Assembly (NCBI RefSeq): GCF_000526695.1
Contig: NZ_JAGO01000011.1
Span: 248,001 to 312,000 of the forward strand
Reading direction: 5' to 3'
Origin: Carnimonas nigrificans ATCC BAA-78
Lineage (GTDB): Bacteria > Pseudomonadota > Gammaproteobacteria > Pseudomonadales > Halomonadaceae
Length of the DNA: 64,000 bases
A program made the translations under genes and the position numbers. Positions 37,649-48,202 of this stretch are shown piece by piece; the stretch's first letter is position 1; each line of letters starts with the position of its first letter. The notes under the pieces are model-generated. The model saw only the letters and a list, made by a program, of their open reading frames with translations. It searched no databases and was not told where the DNA came from.

Positions 37649-38632
37649 ATGCAGAAAAGAACACTAGGAGCTGATCTGGAAGTATCAGCCATCGGGTTAG
37701 GGTGTATGGGGATGAGTGAATTCTATGGCCCCAGGGATGATGAGGAGTCATTGAACGTATTGGCGAGAGCCGTAGAACTCGGCATCAATTTTTTTGATAC
37801 CGCCGACATCTATGGGCCTCATCACAATGAGCAACTGATCGGCGACTTTCTTCGCCACAGCAGTGCCAGTATCAAGGTTGCCACCAAATTCGGGATTGTT
37901 CGCAAGCCCAACGAATACAAACGTGATCTCAATAACCGTGCGACTTATGCACGTCACTGTTGCGAAGCATCATTACGACGTTTGGGCGTGGAACAGATTG
38001 ACCTTTATTACGTGCACCGAGTCGATCCTCATCATCCTATCGAAGAGACCATGGAAGGGCTGGTCGAACTAATCAAAGAAGGCAAGATAGCCCGGATCGG
38101 ACTTTGTGAAGTCAGTGAAGAGACACTTCGGCGGGCGCATGCCATTCACCCCATCACGGCAGTTCAGACCGAATATTCGCTCTGGACGCGCGGTGTGGAG
38201 GCCGATGTTTTGCCGACCTGTCAGGAGTTGGGTATCGGATTTGTTCCCTATTCTCCTTTGGGACGAGGATTCCTGACCGGCCGCTTTCAGGAAGATAGAG
38301 AATTCGAAGGTGGTGACTTCCGGGCCAGCTTGCCGCGTTTTGCCCAATCGGCCATTGGCACCAATCGTCGTATTGCTGATGTCATCGCAGATATGGCCCG
38401 AGAGAAAGGATGCACATCAGCGCAGTTGGCACTGGCCTGGTTGCTGGCCAAGGGGGATCACATTGTGCCTATTCCCGGAACAAAGCGTCTGAAGTATCTC
38501 GAAGAGAATGCCCAGGTCTCGGCAATCACGTTATCCGAGTCCGAAAGTGCTGCACTGGAAGCCGCCATTGAGCAGCTTCCTGTCATGGGAGAGCGGTATA
38601 CCCCTGAAGGAATGAAGGGAGTAAACACATGA
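37649..38632 (+). CDS. Aldo/keto reductase
   Basis: A 327-residue NADPH-dependent TIM-barrel reductase resembling the AKR13/pyridoxal-reductase-like group. The catalytic tetrad is visible: Asp and Tyr in FDTADIYG, Lys in KVATKFG and His in [21 protein letters not shown] is the cofactor-binding region. A strong AGGAG ribosome binding site precedes ATG 37649. Its stop overlaps the next gene (ATGA), so the two form an operon probably controlled by the divergent LysR protein. Confidence 0.93.
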   Translation: MQKRTLGADLEVSAIGLGCMGMSEFYGPRDDEESLNVLARAVELGINFFDTADIYGPHHNEQLIGDFLRHSSASIKVATKFGIVRKPNEYKRDLNNRATYARHCCEASLRRLGVEQIDLYYVHRVDPHHPIEETMEGLVELIKEGKIARIGLCEVSEETLRRAHAIHPITAVQTEYSLWTRGVEADVLPTCQELGIGFVPYSPLGRGFLTGRFQEDREFEGGDFRASLPRFAQSAIGTNRRIADVIADMAREKGCTSAQLALAWLLAKGDHIVPIPGTKRLKYLEENAQVSAITLSESESAALEAAIEQLPVMGERYTPEGMKGVNT

Positions 38633-39009
38633 CAGCTTCCTCCTCCAGCCGGCGGGAAAGCGCCTTGGCACTGCTAAACCAGCTGGAACAAGGTGCCCCT
38701 GAAAAGGTAGCCGATAATCTCGATGCCCTGGATAGAGATGCCATAGAACTGCTGCTCGGCTTTGCATTTGCCGATGTTGTCTCACGTCCTGGGCTCAGCC
38801 TTCCTTGTAGAGAAATGCTCACCGTCGCCATGCTGGCTGCCATGGGCACCACGCCGGGCCAGCTTGATTTTCATATGCGAGCAGCACTCAACACCGGAGT
38901 CTCCCGCGAGGAGATCATCGAAATTATTTACCAGGTCGCCGTCTATGCAGGCATTCCTGCCGCGATTAATGCAGTTGCTTCCGCACGGAAGGCATTTGCA
39001 ACGACTTGA
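38629..39009 (+). CDS. Carboxymuconolactone decarboxylase-like (AhpD-fold) protein
   Basis: A 126-residue all-helical CMD-family protein. [16 protein letters not shown] and [19 protein letters not shown] are family hallmarks. The CxxC of redox-active AhpD relatives is missing; only one Cys is present, so a thiol peroxidase role is unlikely. It is translationally coupled to the aldo/keto reductase (4-base overlap), suggesting a joint role in detoxifying or degrading a small carbonyl or lactone compound. Substrate unknown. Confidence 0.85.
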   Translation: MTASSSSRRESALALLNQLEQGAPEKVADNLDALDRDAIELLLGFAFADVVSRPGLSLPCREMLTVAMLAAMGTTPGQLDFHMRAALNTGVSREEIIEIIYQVAVYAGIPAAINAVASARKAFATT

Positions 39010-39251
39010 TAAATATCTTTATAGGATAAGGAAAAGCAGATGAATACCCCGCAAGATGTTTCCTGAATAAGAGGCACACTTCCTGCGTCGTAGTCGAGGA
39101 AAAATCACAGTTAGCGATAATAAGTCGCTATTGATGATAATTCTCCGTATTCAGTTGCTTGGCAGGTCGTATTTGGAATGTGATCTTCAACATCTTTAGG
39201 GAACATGGGGGCTGATATCATTCCAGCATGTGAGAGAAGCCAAACGCCCAC

Positions 39252-39286
39252 AAAAAAGCCGCTCTGCTAGACCAGAGTGGCTTTTT
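39252..39286. terminator. Bidirectional terminator between CMD-like gene and ndh
   Basis: AAAAAAGCCGCTCTG (39252-39266) pairs with CAGAGTGGCTTTTT (39273-39286) with one G-U pair and a 6-base loop. T-runs on both strands make it work in both directions, 28 bases from the ndh stop. Confidence 0.92.
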
Positions 39287-39313
39287 CATTTCATTGCCCA
39301 GCCGAAAATACGA

Positions 39314-40609
39314 TTAATGCAGTTTGAGTTTGGGGCGCAGCCAGCGGTTGAGACGATCAACAATCACTTTGGCACCGGTGCGCAGCCAGCCGTAGATCGC
39401 CATCTGGTGCATGCGGTAGAGCGATGAGTAGGACATTCTGGCAAGCCATCCTTCCACAAAAAGCCCACGCACCGAGGAGCCGTTCATCAGGGTGCCGAAG
39501 GTCTGGAAGCGTGACAGCGACACCAGCGATCCCATGTCCTTGTAGACAAAGGGAGCCAGTTCTCCGCCATTGAGGAGCCGTTTGAAGCTTTTGACCAGGT
39601 GCGATGACATTTGGTGCGCCGCCTGAGCACGGGGGGGCACTCTCTTGTCGTTGGGCTGCGGGCAGGCTGCACAGTCACCAATGGCAAAAATTCGGGGATC
39701 ATCAATGCTGACCAGCGACGGCTCGACCTTGATCTGATTGTTGCGCTCGGTAGAAAGCCCAAGGGTTGAGAGCAGGTCAGCGCCACGCACCCCGGCGGCC
39801 CATACCATCAGGTCGGCATCAATACGCTCGCCTTGGGCTGTTTCGAAACCATGCTCGTCGGCCTTGGCGACCTGAGTGTTCACATGGATTTTGACGCCCA
39901 GCGACTCAAGCTGACGATGAACATTCTGGCTAATGCGCTCACCCAGAGCCGGTAGCATCCGAGGGGCTGCTTCGATGATATGCACCTTCAAGCGGCTGCG
40001 TGAGAAACCGTTGGCGTTGTAGCTCGAAAGCATATCAATCGCGTTATAAAGCTCCGCTGACAGCTCTACCCCTGTTGCGCCAGCGCCCACGATAGCGACG
40101 GTCAGGTCATTATCGGCATTGACGTCGGCGGTGGTGCGCAAAAAGGTATTCAGCATCTGTTGACGGAAACGCTCGGCCTGCTGGGGGCTATCAATAAAGA
40201 AGCAGTTCTCTTTTACGCCTGGCGTGCCAAAGTCGTTGGAGACACTGCCGAGTGCCAGCACCAGGTAGTCGTAGTCGAAATGACGCTCAGGAAGCACCTC
40301 TGCTCCCTCTTCATCGGTAATGGCCGAGAGGGTGAGCTTCTGCTGCTGGCGGTCAAGCGCGCTCAAATTGCCCAATTGGAAACGGTAGCCGTTGGCACGC
40401 GAGTGGCTAAGATAGGAAACCTGATCCAGCTCGGTGTCGATGGCGCCCACCGCCACTTCGTGCAGCAGCGGTTTCCAGATATGGGTAGGGTTACGGTCGA
40501 TCAGCACAATGTCGGCCTTGTTACGCTTGCCCAGCGTGCGGCCCAGCTTGGTAGCCAGCTCAATGCCACCAGCGCCGCCGCCTACCACTACGATACGGGG
40601 TAACGCCAT
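39314..40609 (-). CDS. ndh: Type II NADH dehydrogenase (NDH-2)
   Basis: A 431-residue single-subunit flavoenzyme that oxidises NADH and reduces quinone without pumping protons. Two dinucleotide folds: IVVVGGGAGGIELA (FAD, residues 5-18) and TVAIVGAGATGVELSAEL (NADH, about 170). The C-terminal amphipathic and hydrophobic segment expected for membrane attachment is present. A strong GAGGAGG ribosome binding site precedes ATG 40609. Monocistronic, ended by the bidirectional terminator. Confidence 0.95.
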   Translation of the reverse strand: MALPRIVVVGGGAGGIELATKLGRTLGKRNKADIVLIDRNPTHIWKPLLHEVAVGAIDTELDQVSYLSHSRANGYRFQLGNLSALDRQQQKLTLSAITDEEGAEVLPERHFDYDYLVLALGSVSNDFGTPGVKENCFFIDSPQQAERFRQQMLNTFLRTTADVNADNDLTVAIVGAGATGVELSAELYNAIDMLSSYNANGFSRSRLKVHIIEAAPRMLPALGERISQNVHRQLESLGVKIHVNTQVAKADEHGFETAQGERIDADLMVWAAGVRGADLLSTLGLSTERNNQIKVEPSLVSIDDPRIFAIGDCAACPQPNDKRVPPRAQAAHQMSSHLVKSFKRLLNGGELAPFVYKDMGSLVSLSRFQTFGTLMNGSSVRGLFVEGWLARMSYSSLYRMHQMAIYGWLRTGAKVIVDRLNRWLRPKLKLH

Positions 40610-40930
40610 GTTGCCTCCTCGGGATTCACTTCAACGATGAAAAGATCAGGGGGGCTTGCCATCTCGTTGCCTATTCGAAACGGAAACAGACCCTAAACAG
40701 GAATTTATCGCATGTTAGCAGGTCGGGTAGCTGAACGTGACACCCGGATTGCGGAGTTTTTGGGAATATCTGCTTCTGATTATTGAAAGTGTCTTTCCTT
40801 TTATGAGGAAAATAACCCTCGGCCATTTCCACCTGGCGACAAATGGTACGCTGTCACGCTCGTGGCTATTCACCGCTTGCGTGATAGGGTGGAGCCACTA
40901 CCCGTTTTCTATCGCCGTCAAGGAGCCTTT
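40610..40930. other. Gap between divergent ndh and gph
   Basis: About 320 bases without a supportable gene, presumably carrying both promoters. I see no clear operator for an FNR- or ArcA-type regulator. Confidence 0.45.
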
Positions 40931-41611
40931 ATGCACCCTGCGCTTGCCCGGACCCAACTCGTGATCTGTGATCTGGATGGCACGCTCGTCGATTCTATCC
41001 CTGACCTGGCGGCTGCTCTCGATACCGCTTTCGAGCAGAGCCAGCTTGTGCCACCGGGGCAGAGCAAGGCGCGTCATTGGGTGGGCAACGGCACTGAAAT
41101 GCTGGTGAAGCGAGCACTCGCCGATGCCCATGAAATTGACGAGCAGCAGGTGGATGATCTTGAGTTGAGCCAGGTGCTGGGGCGCTTCTCTCGTGCTTAT
41201 GCTGATTCACCGAGCCGCTACTCTCGGCTTTACCCTGGGGTGCTTCGTTTCCTTGAATGGCTCAAGGAGGCGAAGGTCATAGTGGCACTGGTGACCAACA
41301 AGCCGAATGAATTCGTCGGTCCGGTGCTCAAGGCCGTCGGCATTGAAGAGCATTTTGCCATGGCGCTGGGGGGTGACTCGCTAGCTCGCAAGAAGCCTGA
41401 TCCAGCCCCTTTGCTGCACGTACTGGAGCGGTTCGATATCGCGGCGGATAACGCCTTGATGGTAGGAGATTCGCGCAGTGATATTCGTGCGGGGAAGGCG
41501 GCTGGAGTAGCGACCCTGGCGGTGAGCTATGGGTATAACCACGGCGAGCCCATCGCGCGAAGCGAGCCTGACTGGATTGTCGATTCGCTGGCCGAGCTGA
41601 TCAGCGATTAA
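40931..41611 (+). CDS. gph: Phosphoglycolate phosphatase
   Basis: HAD-superfamily phosphatase that removes 2-phosphoglycolate formed during DNA repair. All four HAD motifs are visible in the 226-residue protein: CDLDGTLVDS, VTNKPNE, RKKPDPAPL and MVGDSRSDIRAGKAAG. AAGGAG five bases before ATG 40931 decides this start over an in-frame upstream ATG at 40862. It is upstream of trpE, as in Pseudomonas, where gph precedes trpE. Confidence 0.94.
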   Translation: MHPALARTQLVICDLDGTLVDSIPDLAAALDTAFEQSQLVPPGQSKARHWVGNGTEMLVKRALADAHEIDEQQVDDLELSQVLGRFSRAYADSPSRYSRLYPGVLRFLEWLKEAKVIVALVTNKPNEFVGPVLKAVGIEEHFAMALGGDSLARKKPDPAPLLHVLERFDIAADNALMVGDSRSDIRAGKAAGVATLAVSYGYNHGEPIARSEPDWIVDSLAELISD

Positions 41612-41850
41612 TTCTCCGTGAGCCGTGCCGGCACAGAGATTCGCCGTGTGCTCAGACACCGATTGCGGTACTCTTGGGTTCGCCTTATCGGGCTGTTTTA
41701 TTATGTTTTCGTCGATCAATAGGGAAACCGATGTCCTGCGATTGCCAGCCGTACTGCCTAATGCGTGAAACGCATTCGACGCGATGGTGAGCGGCGGCCC
41801 TATTTCAATGACCGCCATTGCCTTATTCACCGTTGCCAAGAGATACCCTT

Positions 41851-43344
41851 ATGATGACCGCCGATCACTTCGCTCAGCTCGCCGCTGAGGGCTATAACCG
41901 CATTCCTGTGTCGCGTGAAATTCTCGCTGATCTTGATACACCGCTTTCTACCTACCTGAAGCTCGCTGACGAGCCGTGGAGCTTCCTGCTCGAATCGGTG
42001 ACCGGTGGTGACAAGTGGGGACGTTATTCGATTATTGGCTTGCCCTGCCGTGAGCGTATTGAAGTGCGCGGTTTCAAGGTGCGCCACTATGTCGATAACG
42101 AATTGGGCGGTGCGACTGAAGTCGAGGACCCGCTGGCGTGGATTGATCAGTTCAGAATGCGTCGCAAGGTGGCCGAACCTGAGCGTGCGGGTATTTTTGC
42201 CGGTGGTCTGGTGGGGTATTTCGGTTTCGATACGGTGCGCTACATTGAGCCGCGCTTGCAGGGAGTGAGAAAGCCTGACCCGATCGACGTGCCCGATATC
42301 ATGCTGCTGGTGTGTGAAGAAGCACTGATTTTCGACAATGTGTCGGGACGTGTAACGCTGCTGACCCATGTAGACCCCACCACCACGGATGCACTGGCGC
42401 AGGCGCATCGTCGTATCGACGAGCTTGAACAGCAGCTGCGCGAACGCACGCTGTCGCTGAAAAGTCCGGGTACTGGCCGTGATATCGACGAAAACGACTA
42501 TTTCGCCAGCTTCACTGAAGAAGGCTATAAAAGCGCTGTCGAGACCATCAAGGAGTACGTCAAGGCAGGGGATCTGATGCAATGCGTTCCTTCGCAGCGC
42601 ATGAGCATCGCATTCGATGCCGCACCGCTTGATCTCTATCGCTCGCTGCGCACGCTCAATCCTTCTCCCTATATGTTTTTCTTCAATCTGGGCGATCACT
42701 ATGTGGTGGGTTCTTCGCCGGAAATTCTGGCACGCCTTGAGGGAGAAGAGATCACCTTGCGTCCGATCGCCGGCACCCGTAAGCGCGGCGCTACGGCTGA
42801 AGAAGATGCTGAGCTGGAGCAGGATCTGCTCAACGATCCCAAGGAGCGCGCCGAGCATGTGATGCTGATTGATCTGGGGCGCAACGACGTGGGGCGTATC
42901 AGCGTTGATGGCAGTGTCGAACTGACCGATACCATGACCATTGAGCGCTATTCTCATGTGATGCACATCGTCTCCAACGTTACCGGCAAGATAAAGCCGG
43001 GGCTTGGCCCCATTGATGTACTGCGCGCTACCTTCCCGGCAGGCACTGTATCAGGTGCGGCCAAGGTGCGTGCGCTGGAAGTGATTGATGAAATCGAGCC
43101 GGTCAAGCGCGGGGTCTACTCCGGCGCGGTGGGGTATATTTCGTGGCAGGGCAATATGGATACCGCAATTGCCATTCGTACCGGCGTCATCAAGGATGGC
43201 CAGCTTCACGTTCAGGCCGGTGGCGGTATCGTCGCGGATTCCAACCCTGAAGATGAATGGCAGGAGACGCTGAACAAGCGTCGTGCAATGTTCCGAGCAG
43301 CCTCCATGGCTGAGCGGGGTCTCGATAACCTTGGGCAGGAGTAG
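41851..43344 (+). CDS. trpE: Anthranilate synthase component I
   Basis: Converts chorismate to anthranilate with ammonia from TrpG. The 497-residue protein has the tryptophan-binding LLES motif (FLLESVTGG) expected for feedback inhibition and the chorismate-binding domain with [29 protein letters not shown] and [11 protein letters not shown] 41851 or the adjacent ATG 41854 are equally plausible. A gap of about 240 bases precedes it, in which I find no Trp-rich leader. trpGDC lies 8.5 kb downstream. Confidence 0.96.
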   Translation: MMTADHFAQLAAEGYNRIPVSREILADLDTPLSTYLKLADEPWSFLLESVTGGDKWGRYSIIGLPCRERIEVRGFKVRHYVDNELGGATEVEDPLAWIDQFRMRRKVAEPERAGIFAGGLVGYFGFDTVRYIEPRLQGVRKPDPIDVPDIMLLVCEEALIFDNVSGRVTLLTHVDPTTTDALAQAHRRIDELEQQLRERTLSLKSPGTGRDIDENDYFASFTEEGYKSAVETIKEYVKAGDLMQCVPSQRMSIAFDAAPLDLYRSLRTLNPSPYMFFFNLGDHYVVGSSPEILARLEGEEITLRPIAGTRKRGATAEEDAELEQDLLNDPKERAEHVMLIDLGRNDVGRISVDGSVELTDTMTIERYSHVMHIVSNVTGKIKPGLGPIDVLRATFPAGTVSGAAKVRALEVIDEIEPVKRGVYSGAVGYISWQGNMDTAIAIRTGVIKDGQLHVQAGGGIVADSNPEDEWQETLNKRRAMFRAASMAERGLDNLGQE

Positions 43345-43365
43345 CGTTTAGCCCGTATCCAGTGG

Positions 43366-43391
43366 CCCGGCCATCGTAGAGGCTGGCCGGG
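43366..43391. other. Hairpin between trpE and marC
   Basis: CCCGGCCA (43366-43373) pairs with TGGCCGGG (43384-43391); no U-tract. It may stabilise the trpE 3' end or be a weak terminator. Confidence 0.45.
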
Positions 43392-43411
43392 GCTGATAGG
43401 GAGTACCTACC

Positions 43412-44086
43412 GTGGGCCAGTTTTTTCATTACACTTCTCTGGGCGTGCTGTCGCTACTGCCCGTTGCAAACCCGCTCACCAGCATGTCGCTGCTGTTATC
43501 GCTGGGACATGGCCTGAGCGCAGCGGAACGTAACCGGCAGGTCTTCAAGTCGGCCATCTATGTCGGCGTTATCCTGCTGGCGTGCTTTTATGGCGGCAGT
43601 CTGATAATGAGCGTCTTCGGTATTTCTCTACCGGGGTTGCGCCTGGCGGGCGGACTGATTGTCTGCTACATCGGCTTTACCATGCTGTTTCCTTCCGATC
43701 AGCCCAGTGAGGAAGATGCTCAGCACGCGATGCTAAGCGATGAAGAGAAGGCCAGACCTTATGTGCGCAACATAGCTTTTGTGCCATTGGCGCTGCCTGG
43801 TACAGCGGGGCCGGGGGCTATTGCGCTGGTGATTAGCATGGCTTCAAGCATCAACCCTCAGGAACGTGGCTCCCTCGCGCTGAATCTAAGCGTCTTTGCG
43901 ACGATCCTGATTGTGGCCGGTGTATATTGGCTGGTACTGCGCAGCTCTGGCGTCATCATGAAGGCGCTGGGAGAGTCCGGGCTTGATGCAATTTCGCGTT
44001 TGGTGGGCTTCCTGCTGATCGGTATGGGTGTCCAGTTCGGTATTAACGGAATTTCCGAAGCGATACTGAATTTTCAGGCTGGATAA
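43412..44086 (+). CDS. MarC-family integral membrane protein
   Basis: A 224-residue inner-membrane protein with about six hydrophobic helices. The family features LLPVANPLTSMSLLLSL near the N-terminus and FVPLALPGTAGPGAIALVIS in the middle are clear. The biological role of MarC/YchE/YhgN proteins is not established. The GTG start at 43412 has AGGGAG at good spacing. Same strand as trpE, 67 bases after it, with a hairpin between. Confidence 0.9.
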   Translation: MGQFFHYTSLGVLSLLPVANPLTSMSLLLSLGHGLSAAERNRQVFKSAIYVGVILLACFYGGSLIMSVFGISLPGLRLAGGLIVCYIGFTMLFPSDQPSEEDAQHAMLSDEEKARPYVRNIAFVPLALPGTAGPGAIALVISMASSINPQERGSLALNLSVFATILIVAGVYWLVLRSSGVIMKALGESGLDAISRLVGFLLIGMGVQFGINGISEAILNFQAG

Positions 44087-44254
44087 AAGCGCGGTCTTGC
44101 CGGGATATGTCAGAGGCGCGTAAGTGGCTCCTTCCTGAGATATAACGAAGTCGTGGTTTCGTTCCGCTGCTCGGCTTCCTTTTCTTCTTTCTTTTCCCTG
44201 CTTTTTTATCTCCAAGACCATGAGCGTTCGACAACGCCCATGGCCTTCAGCGCG

Positions 44255-45916
44255 TTACATATCTGGGTAGTGGGGGCCACCGCCGCCTTCGGGAGCAGTC
44301 CAGGTAATATTGCGCGCGGGGTCCTTGATATCGCAGCTTTTGCAGTGAATACAGTTCTGGAAGTTGATCTGAAAGCGTGGACCATTCTCACCCTGAACCA
44401 CTTCGTAAACACCGGCAGGGCAGTAGCGCTGGGCGGGTTCGGCGTATTCCGGCAGATTGTGCTCTATCGGAATAGCAGGATCAGCGAGCTTTAGGTGGCA
44501 GGGTTGATTCTCTTTGTGGCTGACGCTGGAGAGAAATACCGACGAGGGCTTGTCGAACGACAACGTGCCGTCCGGTTTGGGATAGTCAGGCTGTGTGGCG
44601 TTTTTCGCGAGGTTTAGCGTTGCATCGTGGGCGGTGTCACGAAGTGCAGGAAGTCTTCCTTTCAGCCATTGATTGAGCAGGTTATAGGCACCGCCACGCA
44701 GCGCGCCATATTTGTGCAGTGCGGGGCCGAAGCTGCGATGCTGCTGAAGCTCCTGCCATGCCCAGCTATGCTGCCAGCGCTGGGTGAAGTCATCGAGCCG
44801 AGCGCCTCCGGCGCTGCCAGCGGCAAGCGCATCACACACGCTTTCGGCGGCGACCATCCCTGACTTCATGGCCGTGTGCAGCCCCTTGATCTTGGCAAAA
44901 TTGAGCGTACCGGCATCGCAGCCGAGCAGCAGGGCGCCGGGCATCACCATATCAGGAAGGCTATTGGCTCCGCCCTTGGCAATGGCGCGAGCACCGTAGG
45001 CCAGACGTGTGCCGCCTTCGAGATGACGCTTGAGCAGCGGGTGGTGCTTCATGCGCTGAAATTCGTCGAAGGGTGACAGATACGGGTTGCGATAGTTGAG
45101 ATCGACAATCAGGCCGACCATCACCTGACGCTGATCGCCGTGGTAGAGAAACCAGCCGCCGTCGGCATTGTTGGCGAGAGGCCAGCCAGAGCCGTGTATG
45201 ACCAGCCCGGGTGAATGTTGCTTGGCCGGTACTTCCCACAGCTCCTTGAAACCTATGCCGTAATGCTGGGGGTCGCAGCCCGCATCGAGTTCAAAGTGTT
45301 CGATCAAGCGCTTGCCGATATGGCCGCGTGCGCCTTCACAAAAAAGGGTGTATTTGGCGCGCAGCTCCATGCCGGGCATGTAGTTGGCGGTAGGCTGACC
45401 ATCGGTGCCCACCCCCATATCGCCAGTAAGTACACCTTTGACGGTATCGTCTTCGATAATCGCCTGTTGAGCCGCAAAACCGGGGAAAATATCGACACCA
45501 AGCTGCTCTGCCTGCTCAGCGAGCCAACGGCACAGCGCGCCAGCACTCACTATGTAGTTAGGCGCGTTGCCGCCAGTGTTGTGCATGCTGGCCGGTACGA
45601 GCGCATTGGGCACCTTGAATGCTTTGGTGCTGCTATTGAGCAGATACACATCGTCTTGAGTGACCGGCGTTGATAGCGGTGCGCCGCGAGTTTGCCAGTC
45701 GGGAAACAGTTCGTTGAGTGCGCGTGGCTCCAACACTGCGCCGGAGAGAATATGTGCACCCACCTCGGCGCCTTTCTCGACCACACACACGCTCAGCGTC
45801 TGCTGGGTGTCGTGGGCCTTCTGCATCAAGCGACACGCCGCCGCCAGCCCACTTGGGCCAGCACCGACAATAACAACGTCGAACTCCATGACGTCTCGCT
45901 CAACCGCTTGTGTCAT
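44255..45916 (-). CDS. Electron transfer flavoprotein-ubiquinone oxidoreductase
   Basis: A 553-residue membrane-associated enzyme that passes electrons from reduced ETF (fatty-acid and amino-acid oxidation) to the quinone pool. The N-terminal FAD fold is VVIVGAGPSGLAAACRL, and the C-terminal 4Fe-4S cluster is held by CPAGVYE and NCIHCKSCDIKDP. ATG 45916 is preceded by GGAG and the family start is here; about 80 upstream in-frame codons are not conserved. etfAB are not in this window. Confidence 0.95.
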   Translation of the reverse strand: MTQAVERDVMEFDVVIVGAGPSGLAAACRLMQKAHDTQQTLSVCVVEKGAEVGAHILSGAVLEPRALNELFPDWQTRGAPLSTPVTQDDVYLLNSSTKAFKVPNALVPASMHNTGGNAPNYIVSAGALCRWLAEQAEQLGVDIFPGFAAQQAIIEDDTVKGVLTGDMGVGTDGQPTANYMPGMELRAKYTLFCEGARGHIGKRLIEHFELDAGCDPQHYGIGFKELWEVPAKQHSPGLVIHGSGWPLANNADGGWFLYHGDQRQVMVGLIVDLNYRNPYLSPFDEFQRMKHHPLLKRHLEGGTRLAYGARAIAKGGANSLPDMVMPGALLLGCDAGTLNFAKIKGLHTAMKSGMVAAESVCDALAAGSAGGARLDDFTQRWQHSWAWQELQQHRSFGPALHKYGALRGGAYNLLNQWLKGRLPALRDTAHDATLNLAKNATQPDYPKPDGTLSFDKPSSVFLSSVSHKENQPCHLKLADPAIPIEHNLPEYAEPAQRYCPAGVYEVVQGENGPRFQINFQNCIHCKSCDIKDPARNITWTAPEGGGGPHYPDM

Positions 45917-46450
45917 AACGTGTCTCCTGCCAGCGGATGCGGCGTTTCTATCACGGGGATAGTGATTCTGCTGTGTAGTGAAAGGCCAGCGCCCAGCGAT
46001 AGCAGGGGCTTGGTGGCACTCATTCCAGAGTGGCAACACTATCAGCCCCGCTTTCTGACAGCGCGTCAGGAGCAGTGAGCAACGCTGCCATAAAAGGTTG
46101 CCAAAGCGGGAAGTGCGCCGACAATTGCGTATGTATTCGGTTAGTTTAACGTTGATTGCCATTACGTTTAAGCATTGCGAGCCGTGCAGGGGAGTGGATA
46201 GCGCTCACGGAGTGAATGGTGGACTGGCTGGAGAAGCTGAAGCCATCATCTCTCTCATCCCTTCACTCTCTCTTCTGCCTATAATGCGCGGTGCGTTCGC
46301 GACACCTGCCAGGCAGTGCTATCTTTTTTGTTAAGGTGGAACGGGGCAGTGCGGCGCTGCATAACAGTGAGCGATAGGGAGAGCGCAGGCTCGCTGGGCG
46401 GGCGTATTCCTTACCTTCACTTCTTATCATGTCAACCTTGGGAATGCTTC
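45917..46450. other. Long gap between ETF-QO and the ABC exporter
   Basis: About 530 bases with no supportable gene. A consensus -10, TATAAT, at 46280-46285 may belong to the promoter of the exporter genes, but no matching -35 is found. Confidence 0.5.
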
Positions 46451-48202
46451 ATGTCGCTGTGGCGCTTGCTTCGTCCTTTTATGCTGGAACATCGCCGCAC
46501 CTACACGCTGGCGGTACTGATGCTGCTCGTTACCAATACGATCGCGATGCTGTTGCCGTGGTGGATAGGGCGCACCGTCGATGCGCTCAGCGTGCGGCAG
46601 CTCTCTGCGGCGCAGTTGGCAGAAAGCGTGGCGCTGATTGGTGTCATGGGGCTGGCAATTTATGTGACGCGCTTTTTATGGCGGCGGCTACTGTTCGGGA
46701 CTGCCTACACGCTGGGAGTCAGGCTGCGCAGCCGCTTCTATGCCACTCTGCTCACCCTAAGCCCACAGTTCTTCCATCATCACTCCAGTGGCGATCTGCT
46801 GGCGCGGGCTACCCAGGATAGCGATGCCATTGAAATGGCCGCTGGCGAAGGGGTGTTATCCAGCGTTGATGGTTCGCTGATGCTGGTAGCGGTGCTGGTG
46901 TCGATGGTGCTCGTCGTGGATGCGCCGCTGACGCTACTGGCGATCCTGCCATTTCCGCTGTTGGCGTGGCTTTTTTACAAGACCGCAAAACGTGTTCAGC
47001 AACGCTTTACGATCTCCCTTAATCACTTTTCGCGCCTGAGCGAGCACAGTCAGGAAGCATTGTCCGGCATTCGCACGCTTAAAAATCACGACCTGATCGA
47101 AGCGGAAATTGCCTCATTTGCGCAGCAGGCCAGCGCTACTTCCGAGGCGGATTATCGCGTTGAGCGCGCTGAGGCTCGCTACGATCCCATCGTATTTATA
47201 ACGATGGGGGCCGCCATGCTGCTGACGCTGATAGTAGGCACCCTGCGCTATCAGAGCGGCGCCATCACGATTGGCAATCTCACCAGCTTCACCCTCTATC
47301 TGGTCGAGTTGATCTGGCCGATGTTCGCGATTGGCTGGTGCTTGAATCTGCTTCAGCGCGGGGAGGCGGGCGCTCGTCGCTTGAATGAAGTGTTCGATGC
47401 CGAGGTGGATATCAAGGACAGTGGCACTCTTGAGCACCTTGAGGGAAGTGATCTGGCGGTGTCGATACCGCACTTTAGCTATCCCGATACCCAGCGAGCG
47501 GTGCTTCAGGATATCGACCTTACGATCAATGCCGGCACCACGCTGGGCATCGTGGGCGCTACCGGAAGCGGAAAATCAACGCTGTTGAAACTGCTGGTAC
47601 GGCAATATGAGGCGCAGACTCACCGTATTACGCTGGGCGGCCATGCCTTGCAGGAGTACCGTCTGGATACGTTGCGCAGCGCCTTTGCCTATGTACCGCA
47701 GAATGCTTTCCTGTTTGCCGCCACGCTGGCGGAGAATCTGCGGCTGGGCAAGCCGAATGCCACTACTGATGAACTGTATGAAGCTCTTGATCGCGCCGCT
47801 TTCTCAAGCGATATCGGGGCGCTGCCAGAAGGGCTTGAGACGATGATCGGCGAGCGCGGCGTTACCTTATCGGGCGGTCAACGGCAGCGTATTGCGCTGG
47901 CCCGCGCGCTGCTGTGTGACGCTCCCATCCTGCTGCTGGACGATACTCTCTCGGCGGTGGATTACACCACCGAGCAGCGCCTGCTGCACACCCTGACCCA
48001 GCAGCATGGCGAGCGCACGCTGGTGATCGTGAGCCACCGCTTGTCGGCAGTGGCCCCCGCCGATCACATTGTGGTGCTTGAAGAAGGTCGTATCGTGGAG
48101 CAGGGGCGTCATGCGCAGTTGCTTGCCCTGCGCGGCCATTATGCTGCCCTGTGGGAGCATCAGGCGACGCGCCGCAATGGCAGCGGGGAGGCATATCCAT
48201 GA
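46451..48202 (+). CDS. mdlA: ABC exporter half-transporter (MdlA/SmdA-like)
   Basis: A 583-residue protein with an N-terminal six-helix exporter membrane domain and a C-terminal ATPase: Walker A GATGSGKST (about 373), signature LSGGQRQR, Walker B ILLLDDTLSAVD. The residue after Walker B is Asp instead of the catalytic Glu, so this half has a degenerate ATP site, as in heterodimeric exporters. ATG 46451 begins at the conserved MSLWRLLRPF. It overlaps the second half-transporter by 4 bases. The symbol follows the MdlAB-type pair; the substrate is unknown (multidrug or lipid export possible). Confidence 0.85.
   Translation: MSLWRLLRPFMLEHRRTYTLAVLMLLVTNTIAMLLPWWIGRTVDALSVRQLSAAQLAESVALIGVMGLAIYVTRFLWRRLLFGTAYTLGVRLRSRFYATLLTLSPQFFHHHSSGDLLARATQDSDAIEMAAGEGVLSSVDGSLMLVAVLVSMVLVVDAPLTLLAILPFPLLAWLFYKTAKRVQQRFTISLNHFSRLSEHSQEALSGIRTLKNHDLIEAEIASFAQQASATSEADYRVERAEARYDPIVFITMGAAMLLTLIVGTLRYQSGAITIGNLTSFTLYLVELIWPMFAIGWCLNLLQRGEAGARRLNEVFDAEVDIKDSGTLEHLEGSDLAVSIPHFSYPDTQRAVLQDIDLTINAGTTLGIVGATGSGKSTLLKLLVRQYEAQTHRITLGGHALQEYRLDTLRSAFAYVPQNAFLFAATLAENLRLGKPNATTDELYEALDRAAFSSDIGALPEGLETMIGERGVTLSGGQRQRIALARALLCDAPILLLDDTLSAVDYTTEQRLLHTLTQQHGERTLVIVSHRLSAVAPADHIVVLEEGRIVEQGRHAQLLALRGHYAALWEHQATRRNGSGEAYP

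Noticed and set aside
41612-41850. A trp-type leader and attenuator before trpE.
   Set aside because: I looked for tandem Trp codons followed by a terminator and found none. Short stems here lack T-runs.
41827-42966. A long reading frame antisense to trpE.
   Set aside because: Shadow of trpE; no family similarity, no ribosome binding site and improbable composition.
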